Below are positions 9,063-17,519 of a stretch of DNA of 64,000 nt, piece after piece. Both the position numbers and the translations under genes were made by a program. Source of the stretch: Stigmatella aurantiaca (GTDB taxonomy: Bacteria; Myxococcota; Myxococcia; Myxococcales; Myxococcaceae); contig NZ_FOAP01000008.1 of assembly GCF_900109545.1 (NCBI RefSeq), positions 62,001-126,000 on the forward strand. Reading direction: 5' to 3'. Position 1 is the first letter of the stretch, and each line of letters opens with the position of its first letter. Under the pieces are notes generated by a model. That model had not been told where the DNA came from. It saw only the letters and a list, made by a program, of their open reading frames with translations, and made no database searches.

Positions 9063-10187
9063 TCACAGCACGTTGAGGGCGCGCTGGTAGTAGGCCTCGC
9101 GGCTGGCGAGCCCGTTGTAGCCGCCGTTGACGCGGCGGGTGACTTCGCGGAAGTTGCCCGCGTCCGCGTAGCTGTTGAGGTTGCGGCTGTTCCAGAACCA
9201 GGCGGCGGTGCGGAAGCCCACGTCCGGGTCCGCGGCGCGCTTCGGGTTGTTCTCCAGGTCGATGCCCAGCGCCTGGCCCGCGGCGCGGTAGTTGGAGCGG
9301 CCGGTGAGCTGGATGGGGCCGCGGCCCTTGAAGCGCACGCCGTCGCCCGGCTGCGTGTTGCCCAGGTCCCTGCGGCCCTCGTAGGCGGCGCCGGAGGCGA
9401 TCTCCTCCATGTAGCGGAACTCGCCGCTCTCGTGGGCGAGCTGCGCGAGGAAGGCGGCCTGGCGCTTGGGGGTGTTGATGTTCGCCTCGGCCATGGCGCG
9501 GTTGAGGTGCGGCAGGTACTGCTCCGCCTTGGCCTGCGACAGGTTGGGCATGATCTTGCGCAGCTGCGCGAGCGACACGCCGCCCTTGACGTCCCCGCCG
9601 TTGCTGGGGCCGGTGACGGGCCCCGTGGGGGGCTTGCCGCCGGTGGCCGGCGGATCAAAGCCGTCCTGGGGGCCGGGCCGGGCGCCGCCCGGGATGGTGA
9701 GCTTCTGCCCGACCTGGATGAGGTTGGGGTTGCTGATGTTGTTGGCCTTGGCCAGCGCGCCCGTGGTGGTGCCGTAGCGCTGGGCAATGCCGCTCAGGGT
9801 GTCGCCCGAGCGCACCGTGTACTGCTGGGAGGAGGGCGCCGGGGCCGGGGCGGGCTGGGCCGCGCCCGCGCCTGGAATGGAGAGCTTCTGCCCGGCATAG
9901 ATGCGGTTGGGGTTGCTGATGTTGTTGGCCTTGGCCAACGCGCCCGTGGTGGTGCCGAACCGCTGGGCAATGCCGCTCAGGGTGTCGCCCGAGCGCACCG
10001 TGTACTGGGAGGACGCCGCGGCGGGACGGCCCGCGCTGGCGCTGCCGGACACGTTCAGCTTCTGCCCAGCGTAGATGCGGTTGGGGTTGCTGATGCCGTT
10101 GTCCTGGGCGAGCTTGCTGACCGTGGTGTTGTATCTCTGGGCGATGGCCGACAGCGTGTCGCCGTTGCGAACGGAGTAGGTGCTCAC
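9063..10187 (-). CDS. Triple-LysM glycoside hydrolase family 19 (chitinase/endolysin-type)
   Basis: A 374-residue protein. Three LysM domains (about residues 1-45, 62-106 and 123-167) begin with the YSVRNGDTLSAIAQRY or YTVRSGDTLSGIAQR motif and end in GQKL. They are joined by Ala/Pro/Ser linkers. A GH19 domain follows (about 195-374) with HESGEFRYMEE carrying catalytic Glu and the GRGPIQLTGRSNY signature. It should cleave chitin or peptidoglycan glycan bonds while LysM anchors it to the wall. The start is GTG at 10187 (VSTYSVRNG), directly before LysM 1, because nothing plausible is coded upstream. No signal peptide is visible, so export must use lysis or a non-Sec route. Confidence 0.85.
   Translation of the reverse strand: MSTYSVRNGDTLSAIAQRYNTTVSKLAQDNGISNPNRIYAGQKLNVSGSASAGRPAAASSQYTVRSGDTLSGIAQRFGTTTGALAKANNISNPNRIYAGQKLSIPGAGAAQPAPAPAPSSQQYTVRSGDTLSGIAQRYGTTTGALAKANNISNPNLIQVGQKLTIPGGARPGPQDGFDPPATGGKPPTGPVTGPSNGGDVKGGVSLAQLRKIMPNLSQAKAEQYLPHLNRAMAEANINTPKRQAAFLAQLAHESGEFRYMEEIASGAAYEGRRDLGNTQPGDGVRFKGRGPIQLTGRSNYRAAGQALGIDLENNPKRAADPDVGFRTAAWFWNSRNLNSYADAGNFREVTRRVNGGYNGLASREAYYQRALNVL
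9722..9824 (-). repeat. LysM-coding direct repeat, copy A
   Basis: A 103-base stretch nearly identical to 9905-10007 (three differences seen, offset 183 bases). It codes most of LysM 3. The near identity at DNA level suggests recent duplication or gene conversion. Confidence 0.85.
9905..10007 (-). repeat. LysM-coding direct repeat, copy B
   Basis: Partner of the 9722-9824 repeat, coding most of LysM 2. The first LysM (about 10050-10187) is more diverged. Confidence 0.85.
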
Positions 10188-10285
10188 GGGAGGAAGCTCC
10201 GGAGAAGATGCTGCGAGAGGAGAGGCACCTTGTTTCTCGCAAGCGCCGAGAAAAAGTTGCTCGGCCCCCGAACTTTTCCAGGGAG

Positions 10286-10309
10286 AGGCGGGTCGGTATT
10301 CACCCGCCT
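10286..10309 (-). terminator. Stem-loop downstream of aldo/keto reductase gene
   Basis: A perfect 8-base inverted repeat (AGGCGGGT / ACCCGCCT) with an 8-base loop lies 37 bases beyond the stop of the aldo/keto reductase gene and before the GH19 gene, both on the minus strand. The tail is not T-rich, so this is a candidate only. Confidence 0.4.
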
Positions 10310-10345
10310 TGGGCCTTCCGGGCGGGAGGGCTGGACGTGGCGGGC

Positions 10346-11296
10346 TCAGCCGGGGATGAGGGCCTGCAGGCGCTCGGGCTCCTCGCCGAGCCACTTGGGG
10401 TTGAGGGCCGTGCCGTCGTGGATGGAGGAGGTCTTGAAGGGCTCGAACTCGCCCCGGGCCGCGGCTTTGGCGGTCTTGGCCAGCAGTGCCTGGAGCTGCT
10501 CGCCGGTGAAGGGCTTGAAGGTGCGGGCCGCCTCGAAGGCCTGGTCGAGGATCTCCATCTTGTCCACGCCGGTGATGACGACCGAGGTGGGCAGGTGGAG
10601 GGCGTAGTGGAGACACTCGATGGGGGTCACCGTCTTGGATCGGAGCAGGGAGCCGTTGGCGAGGGTCTTCATGGCGAGGATGCCGATGCCCTCCTGGACG
10701 AGCTCGGGCACCACGAGCTTCGAGAAGCTGCGGAAGTGCGCGTCCATGAGGTTCAGGGGCATCTGCACCGCATCGAATTTGACGCCGTTCTGCCGGGCCA
10801 CCTCCAGCATGTGGAGGTGGATGCGGGGATCCTTGTGGCCGGTGAAGCCGATGTAGCGCAGCTTGCCGGCCTTCTGGGCTTCGAGCAGCGCGGCGTGCGC
10901 GCCGTCTTCGTCGAAGACGCGATCGGGGTCCTCGTAGCGGATGATTTCATGGTGCTGCACGAGATCGATGCAGTCGGTCTGGAGCCGCTCCAGGGACTGC
11001 TCCAACTGGCGCAGGGCCTCCTTCTTGGAGCGGCCGTCGATCTTGGTCATCAGGAAGACCTTTTTCCGGTAGCCGTCCTGGAGCGCCTTGCCCATGCGCA
11101 GCTCGCTCATGCCGTCGTTGTAGTCCCACGAGTTGTCCATGAAGTTGATGCCGCCATCGATGGCGCCGCGGACGATGCGGTGGGCGAGCTTCTCGTCCAC
11201 GCCGGGAATCGACAGGTGCCAGCCACCGAGGCCAATGGCCGAGACCTTCTCGCCGGTGCTGCCGAGGACCCGGTACGGCATGTCTGAGGTGGCCAT
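10346..11296 (-). CDS. Aldo/keto reductase
   Basis: A 316-residue (alpha/beta)8-barrel NADPH-dependent carbonyl reductase. Catalytic residues are visible: Asp and Tyr in FMDNSWDYNDG, Lys in LMTKIDGR and His in DLVQHHEI. YRVLGSTGEKVSAIGLGGW is the standard N-terminal strand of the family. The second ATG (11296) is chosen because AGGAG lies 10 bases upstream. The ATG at 11320 has no such site. The physiological substrate cannot be told from sequence. It is downstream of the UPF0489 gene on the same strand, but a 160-base gap with a large inverted repeat suggests separate transcription. Confidence 0.88.
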   Translation of the reverse strand: MATSDMPYRVLGSTGEKVSAIGLGGWHLSIPGVDEKLAHRIVRGAIDGGINFMDNSWDYNDGMSELRMGKALQDGYRKKVFLMTKIDGRSKKEALRQLEQSLERLQTDCIDLVQHHEIIRYEDPDRVFDEDGAHAALLEAQKAGKLRYIGFTGHKDPRIHLHMLEVARQNGVKFDAVQMPLNLMDAHFRSFSKLVVPELVQEGIGILAMKTLANGSLLRSKTVTPIECLHYALHLPTSVVITGVDKMEILDQAFEAARTFKPFTGEQLQALLAKTAKAAARGEFEPFKTSSIHDGTALNPKWLGEEPERLQALIPG

Positions 11297-11371
11297 GTGC
11301 GCTCGCTCCTGGTTCATCACAGAGGGACTGCTTCGGAGATGAGGACGCAGGGCAGCGGATGCAATCCAAGC

Positions 11372-11425
11372 GCGGTAGCACCTGAGGCAGCGGAGGGCAG
11401 AGGGCTTGCTCCCTCGTGCTACCGC
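11372..11425. repeat. Nested inverted repeat between UPF0489 and aldo/keto reductase genes
   Basis: The outer arms 11372-11381 (GCGGTAGCAC) and 11416-11425 (GTGCTACCGC) are perfectly complementary. An inner stem, GAGGG 11393-11397 with CCCTC 11411-11415, stacks inside. It could be a terminator for the upstream minus-strand gene or a 5' leader structure for the reductase. No T-run is present. Confidence 0.5.
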
Positions 11426-11455
11426 CGGGCAGGTTGGGGCCGGTGGATGGCGAAA

Positions 11456-12235
11456 TCAGGGAGGCGTGGCGTGGAGCAGCTCTCGGAACAGCACCTCGGC
11501 GACATCCCGGAACAGCTCCCCTGAGGCCAGCAGCCCCCCGCAGTGATGGGGCTCCCGGGCCAGCGTGAGCGCCACGGTCTTCTCCAGCACCGCGTCCCAG
11601 AAGGGACCGGACCCGTCGGGCAGCAGGAACTCCCGGATGATGTCACGGGGCCAGGGCAGCACCGTCGTCGGGTCCGCGTCGCTGGGTGAGGTGAAGCAAT
11701 CCAGGTCCACGTCCAGCAGCACCCGCTCCGTCCGCTCCAGCACGTCCCGGACCGCGTCGCCCGGCGCGGGCGACAGGAAGGCCGCCGCCGCCCGGTCCAC
11801 CGTGGGCACCGCCACCAGCCGGTGCTCCCTGCCGCGCGTATCCTTATAGAGGCTCTCCGCGAAGGCCCCCCGGGGGCGGGCCCGGGCAATCAGGAGCGCA
11901 TCTCCCACCAGCCCTGCCTCCATGGCCGCGAGGATGTGGTCGTAGTTGCGCACGTCCAGGGACCAGCGCGCATGTTCATCCAGCGCGCGGAGGCCCGCCG
12001 TCCGATCGGGCACGGCTTCCGGGTGCTGGGGAGGCACCAGATCGAGATGCCGGTCCAGGGTTACCAAGAGCGCTGGGGGAACCGTGGTCCCCAACGTGTA
12101 TGCCCAGCAGGGCAGGGCGAGCCGGTGGGGATCGAATACCCACGCGTCCCTGGGGCCCCGGCCACCGGCCAGGGCCAGGCGGATGACGCCCGCGAGTCTC
12201 ATGTGCACCAACTTTTCAGGATCCACGCCGGACAT
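11456..12235 (-). CDS. UPF0489 (arginase-like) family protein
   Basis: A 259-residue protein. VTLDRHLDL and VLLDVDLDCF are the Asp-rich signatures of the UPF0489 family, which is distantly related to arginase/deacetylase folds that bind metal with such DxD pairs. WSLDVRNYDHILAAMEAGL lies between them, as expected for the family. REPHHCGGLLASGELF near the C-terminus may complete the metal site. No substrate is established. The ATG at 12235 is chosen over 12304 because GAGAGG sits just upstream and the extra N-terminus would run into the promoter area of the divergent lipoprotein gene. Confidence 0.7.
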   Translation of the reverse strand: MSGVDPEKLVHMRLAGVIRLALAGGRGPRDAWVFDPHRLALPCWAYTLGTTVPPALLVTLDRHLDLVPPQHPEAVPDRTAGLRALDEHARWSLDVRNYDHILAAMEAGLVGDALLIARARPRGAFAESLYKDTRGREHRLVAVPTVDRAAAAFLSPAPGDAVRDVLERTERVLLDVDLDCFTSPSDADPTTVLPWPRDIIREFLLPDGSGPFWDAVLEKTVALTLAREPHHCGGLLASGELFRDVAEVLFRELLHATPP

Positions 12236-12306
12236 CCTCTCTGCCCGGCGGTCTCTCGACGGCCGTTTCCAGTTCGGAAAAGATGCGTCCTTTGGGAGGA
12301 ACAAAC

Positions 12307-13635
12307 ATGGGGTTTGGCCGTGGTTTCAAGAAGTCCTGGGTGAGTCTGTCGCTGGGCTTGAGTCTCCTCGGGTGTGGGGACGAGGACCCCAAGCCGCCTG
12401 AGGACTATCAGCACCCGCTGGCCGAAGGGGAGGCCATCTGTGGGCGCTCTGATTTCAATCAGATGTTCCCCTTCTCCCTTCGCTCCTCGTCGCTGCCGGT
12501 GCTCGTCCACTACTACAAGGAATCCGAGCGGGAGACGGCCGAGCAGGTGCTCCAGTTCGTCGAGAAGGGCTGGGACTACCACGTCAACCAGCTCGGCATG
12601 CGCCAACCGCTCACGGACGCCGGCGAGTGCGGCCCCGACGAGGCCTTCGACGTCTTCGTGTGGAAGGGGCACCGCAGCTGCCTCGTCAACGTCCTGTCGG
12701 GCGATGACACCACCGCGTGGGATGACCGCCGCGGCTTCATGGTGGTGGACCCCTGGGGGCCGTATGGCGGGGCCGAGCTGGAGGAGACCGTCGTCCATGA
12801 GATGGCCCACGCCTCTCAGGCCGCGGACGACTGGTACGAGTCCCCCATCACCTTCGAGATGTCCGCCGTCTTCACGGATCAGGTGTACGCCAACCGCTAC
12901 ATCAAGATCTACTTCGATGACTTCCAGGCGCACCCGGACTGGGCGCTCGACTACTACGACGACTACGAGACCTGGTACATGTACGGCTCGTCCATGTACC
13001 TGCTCTACCTGAAGGACCGTTTCTTCGGGGGAGATGCCCGGTTCCTGTCGCGCATCTGGCTGGCGTCCCGGAACCCTCCCGGGGCGGGCGAGGACCCAAC
13101 GCTCAACGAGCCCGACTTCACCGATGCGCTCGATGGGATGCTGGCCGAGTTCAAGTCGAGCTACGTGGCGACGGTTCCCGAGTTCTCACGCTGGCGCTGG
13201 TACACCGGTGACCACGTGGATGACCGCCACTTCCGGCACTTCAAGGACGGGCTCGACAACCTCAAGCAGGCCAAGCTCGCCATCGCGGCCCGGCAGGAGG
13301 CAAAGCCCGGGACGACGGTCTCCATCCAGGAGAACGCGCCGATGATGCTCGGCACGAGCTACATCGAGCTGACGGGGGGGACATCTGGGCTGTACGTCTC
13401 CTTGAAGGCCCCCACTGATGCGCGGCGGCACTTCGTCGTCCAGGCGGTGCCCGGACTGACCCCTGATTCCGATGGAGAGGTCCTGAACCTGTCGGCCGGT
13501 GCGAAGCCCCTGCAGTTTCCGGCGGATCAGCGCCGGACGCTCATCGTGACCGTCCTGCCCACGGGCCCCTATGATCCGGACCTGAGAGATTCCGAGCGGT
13601 ACCCGTTCTCCCTGGTGTTCTCGGACACGCCGTAG
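12307..13635 (+). CDS. Lipoprotein with HExxH metalloprotease-like motif
   Basis: A 442-residue protein. The leader SLSLGLSLLGCGDED has a lipobox Cys, so it is membrane anchored outside the cytoplasm. TVVHEMAHASQAADDWYES at about residues 161-179 is an HExxH zinc motif (H164, E165, H168), and several acidic residues downstream (FEMSAVFTDQ) could supply the third ligand. This resembles gluzincin-like lipoproteins common in myxobacteria, but the family was not identified. The C-terminal 120 residues look like a beta-rich accessory domain. The ATG follows GGGAGGA by 6 bases. It is divergent from the UPF0489 gene, with only 71 bases between the two starts. Confidence 0.7.
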   Translation: MGFGRGFKKSWVSLSLGLSLLGCGDEDPKPPEDYQHPLAEGEAICGRSDFNQMFPFSLRSSSLPVLVHYYKESERETAEQVLQFVEKGWDYHVNQLGMRQPLTDAGECGPDEAFDVFVWKGHRSCLVNVLSGDDTTAWDDRRGFMVVDPWGPYGGAELEETVVHEMAHASQAADDWYESPITFEMSAVFTDQVYANRYIKIYFDDFQAHPDWALDYYDDYETWYMYGSSMYLLYLKDRFFGGDARFLSRIWLASRNPPGAGEDPTLNEPDFTDALDGMLAEFKSSYVATVPEFSRWRWYTGDHVDDRHFRHFKDGLDNLKQAKLAIAARQEAKPGTTVSIQENAPMMLGTSYIELTGGTSGLYVSLKAPTDARRHFVVQAVPGLTPDSDGEVLNLSAGAKPLQFPADQRRTLIVTVLPTGPYDPDLRDSERYPFSLVFSDTP

Positions 13636-13714
13636 CGGCGGAATGTTGGGCACTGGCCTCCCGGGCCCGCGCTTTCCCTCGGGATGCGCGGCGCCGGGAG
13701 GTAGGCTCCGGCGC

Positions 13715-15925
13715 ATGCGCCCACTCGCCGCCGCGCTCTTGCTCGTGAGCCTCTCCGTTTCCGCCCAGACCCCTTCAAAGCCCATGTCCGACCGGAAGAT
13801 CGATCCCTTCCTGCAGCAGTACTCCGAGACGCGCCGCTTCATGAGCGGCCGTCCCGTCAAACCGCGCATCACGCCCGACGAGAAGACGGTGCTGTTCCTG
13901 CGCGCCCAGCCGAAGTCCTCCACGCAGACGCTGTTCGCCTTCGACGTGGCGACAGGCACGACGAAGGAGCTGCTCACCCCCGAGGTGCTCCTCCAGGGCG
14001 TCGAGGAGACGCTCTCCGTGGAGGAGGCCGCCCGGCGCGAGCGCATGCGGGTGAGTGCCCGGGGCTTCACCAGCTACGAGCTGTCCCAGGACGGCGAGCG
14101 CATCCTGGTGGGGCTCTCCGGCAAGCTCTACGTGTTCGAGCGCACCACCGGGAAGGTGGTGGAGCTGAAGACGGGCGTCGGCATCATCGACCCGCACTTC
14201 TCCCCGGACGGCAAGCAGGTGGCCTACGTGCGGAACAACGACGTGTTCCGCGTCGTGCTCGCCACCAACAAGGAGCAGCGCGTCACGCAAGGTGGTTCGC
14301 CCGAGAAGACGCACGGGCTGGCGGAGTTCGTCGCCCAGGAGGAGATGCACCGCTTCTCCGGCTACTGGTGGAGCCCGGACGCGAAGTTCATCGCCTATGC
14401 CGAGGCCGACACCTCGTCCGTGGAGAAGCTCACCATCGTGGACGTGATGCACCCCGAGCGCGGGGGGAACATCTTCGCCTACCCCCGGCCCGGCAAGAAC
14501 AACGCCGTGGTGCGGCTGGGCGTTGCCCCCGCCGCGGGGGGCAAGCCGGTGTGGGTGGCCTGGGACGCGAAGGCGTACCCGTACCTGGCCACCGTGGCGT
14601 GGCAGAAGGGCGGGCCGCTGACGGTGCTGGTGCAGAACCGGACGCAGACCGAGCAGCAGCTGCTCGCCGTGGACCCGGCCACCGGGAAGACGCGCTTGCT
14701 GCTCACGGAGAAGGACTCCGCCTGGCTCAACCTGGACCAGGACTTCCCCCGGTGGCTCGAGGATGGCAGTGGCTTCCTCTGGTACACCGAGCGCAATGGC
14801 GGGCCGGAGGTGGAACTGCGCAACGCGGACGGCAGCCTCGCGCGCTCCTGGGTGAAGCCCGAGGCGGGCCTCCGCGCCCTGGTTCGCGTCGTGGATGAGG
14901 ACCGCACGCTCTTCTTCAACGGAGAGGCCAACCCCACCGAGTCCTATGTCTGGCGGGTGAAGGACGGCGGCGCGCCCGAGAAGCTCGCCACGGGTGTGGC
15001 GGCGGGCCCGGCCAACGAGATGGCGGTGACCGTCTCCAAGCAGGGTGGGCTGCTGGTGACGCAGTCCCAGTCGGACACCTCCATGCCGCGCTTCTACGTG
15101 CTGCGCGCGGACGGCACCCGCGTGGGCGAGCTGCCCTCGGTGGCGGTGGAGCCTCCCTTCACCCCGAAGGCCCAGTTCTTCCAGGTGGGCCCGGAGGGCT
15201 TCCACGCCTCCGTCATCCGCCCCAAGGAGATGAAGGCCGGGGTGAAGCTGCCCATCGTCCTCAAGGTGTACGCGGGCCCCACCACCACCGTGGTGCGCCA
15301 CAGCATGGCGGAGAACCTGCTCAACCAGTGGCTGGCGGACAAGGGCTTCCTCGTCGTGAAGATCGATGGGCGCGGCACCCCCCTGCGCACCGCCGCATGG
15401 GAGCGCCAGGTGAAGTACGACTTCGCCACCGTGACGCTCGATGATCAGGTGACGGCCCTGCGCGCCCTGGCGGAGAAGGTGCCCGAGTTGGATCTCAACC
15501 GCGTGGGCATCGAAGGCTGGAGCTTCGGGGGCTACATGGCCGCGCTCGCCGTGCTCAAGCGGCCGGACGTCTTCAAGGCCGCCGTGTCCGGCGCGCCCGT
15601 GGTGGACTGGCTGGACTACGACACCCACTACACCGAGCGCTACCTGGGGCTGCCCCAGGAGCACCCCGAGGCCTACGAGAAGAGCTCCCTGCTCACCTAC
15701 GCGCGGGACATGAGCAAGCCCATGCGGCCGCTGCTGCTCGTGCACGGCACCGCGGACGACAACGTGTACTTCTTCCACACGCTCAAGCTCTCGGATGCGC
15801 TGTTCCGGGCGGGCAAGCCGCATGACTTGCTGCCGCTCAGCGGGCTGACGCACATGGTGCCGGATCCGCTCGTCACCCAGCGCCAGAACGAGTGGGTGCT
15901 GGGCTACTTCCAGAAGCACCTGTAG
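13715..15925 (+). CDS. S9 family peptidase (dipeptidyl peptidase IV type)
   Basis: A 736-residue secreted serine exopeptidase with a signal peptide (LAAALLLVSLSVSAQ). The N-terminal beta-propeller (DPPIV_N, about residues 80-460) includes the double-Glu element AQEEMHRFSGYWWSPD that binds the substrate amino terminus. The catalytic alpha/beta-hydrolase domain has S603 in GWSFGGYMAAL, D681 in HGTADDNVYF and H713 in GLTHMVPD. All triad residues are present and the length is normal. It releases X-Pro or X-Ala dipeptides. ATG 13715 follows GGGAGGT. The longer in-frame start at 13643 would hide the leader. It is convergent with the cold-shock gene across a terminator. Confidence 0.92.
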   Translation: MRPLAAALLLVSLSVSAQTPSKPMSDRKIDPFLQQYSETRRFMSGRPVKPRITPDEKTVLFLRAQPKSSTQTLFAFDVATGTTKELLTPEVLLQGVEETLSVEEAARRERMRVSARGFTSYELSQDGERILVGLSGKLYVFERTTGKVVELKTGVGIIDPHFSPDGKQVAYVRNNDVFRVVLATNKEQRVTQGGSPEKTHGLAEFVAQEEMHRFSGYWWSPDAKFIAYAEADTSSVEKLTIVDVMHPERGGNIFAYPRPGKNNAVVRLGVAPAAGGKPVWVAWDAKAYPYLATVAWQKGGPLTVLVQNRTQTEQQLLAVDPATGKTRLLLTEKDSAWLNLDQDFPRWLEDGSGFLWYTERNGGPEVELRNADGSLARSWVKPEAGLRALVRVVDEDRTLFFNGEANPTESYVWRVKDGGAPEKLATGVAAGPANEMAVTVSKQGGLLVTQSQSDTSMPRFYVLRADGTRVGELPSVAVEPPFTPKAQFFQVGPEGFHASVIRPKEMKAGVKLPIVLKVYAGPTTTVVRHSMAENLLNQWLADKGFLVVKIDGRGTPLRTAAWERQVKYDFATVTLDDQVTALRALAEKVPELDLNRVGIEGWSFGGYMAALAVLKRPDVFKAAVSGAPVVDWLDYDTHYTERYLGLPQEHPEAYEKSSLLTYARDMSKPMRPLLLVHGTADDNVYFFHTLKLSDALFRAGKPHDLLPLSGLTHMVPDPLVTQRQNEWVLGYFQKHL

Positions 15926-15939
15926 CCTTGGAAAAGAGA

Positions 15940-15972
15940 GAGGCCCGGCTCCCGCGAAGGGCACCGGGCCTC
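15940..15972 (-). terminator. Intrinsic terminator for the cold-shock gene (shared with S9 peptidase)
   Basis: A 9-base-pair stem, GAGGCCCGG (15940-15948) with CCGGGCCTC (15964-15972), sits between two convergent genes. Read on the minus strand it is followed by TCTCTTTTC, a T-rich tail. It ends the cold-shock transcript and may work for the peptidase too. Confidence 0.75.
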
Positions 15973-16012
15973 GGCTCATGCGCCAGTCCGTGAGGAGTGG
16001 CTCAGAGGGCGC

Positions 16013-16216
16013 TCAGGCAGCGCGCACGTTCTGGGCCTGGAGGCCCTTGGGGCCGCGGGCCACCTCGAACTGGACCTTCTGCCCCTCCTGGAGGGTGCGG
16101 AAGCCGTCCATGTTGATGGCGGTGTGGTGGCAGAACACGTCCTCGCCACCGCCGTCCTGCGTGATGAAACCGAAGCCCTTCGCGTCGTTGAACCACTTCA
16201 CGGTACCGGTTGCCAT
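16013..16216 (-). CDS. Cold-shock domain protein (CspA family)
   Basis: A 67-residue single OB-fold nucleic-acid chaperone. KGFGFIT is RNP1 and [10 protein letters not shown] is RNP2; the usual V-H-F is here [17 protein letters not shown] is the canonical CspA start. It should bind single-stranded RNA/DNA and relieve structure in the cytoplasm. GAGGACG lies 5-11 bases before the ATG. A hairpin in its leader (16234-16253) may matter for expression. Confidence 0.95.
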   Translation of the reverse strand: MATGTVKWFNDAKGFGFITQDGGGEDVFCHHTAINMDGFRTLQEGQKVQFEVARGPKGLQAQNVRAA

Positions 16217-16233
16217 GTTGCGTCCTCTTGAAC

Positions 16234-16253
16234 GGGTGGCCCTGGGGCCACCC
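16234..16253 (-). promoter_or_regulatory. Hairpin between sucB and cold-shock gene (5' leader or terminator)
   Basis: The inverted repeat GGGTGGCC / GGCCACCC with a 4-base loop lies 18 bases upstream of the cold-shock ATG and 73 bases downstream of the sucB stop. It could end the suc transcript or fold in the csp 5' UTR. Confidence 0.4.
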
Positions 16254-16325
16254 GGGTTCTTCTACCCCCCCGACTACCGGGAGACCCCCGGTTTTAGTGG
16301 GGGAGCGGACCGCAAGTCCAGACCA

Positions 16326-17508
<1,183 letters not shown>

Positions 17509-17519
<11 letters not shown>

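Noticed and set aside
13775-15979. 734-codon open frame on the minus strand across the S9 peptidase
   Set aside because: His/Arg/Gly/Leu-rich antisense frame typical of GC-rich genes; the plus-strand peptidase has the full catalytic triad.
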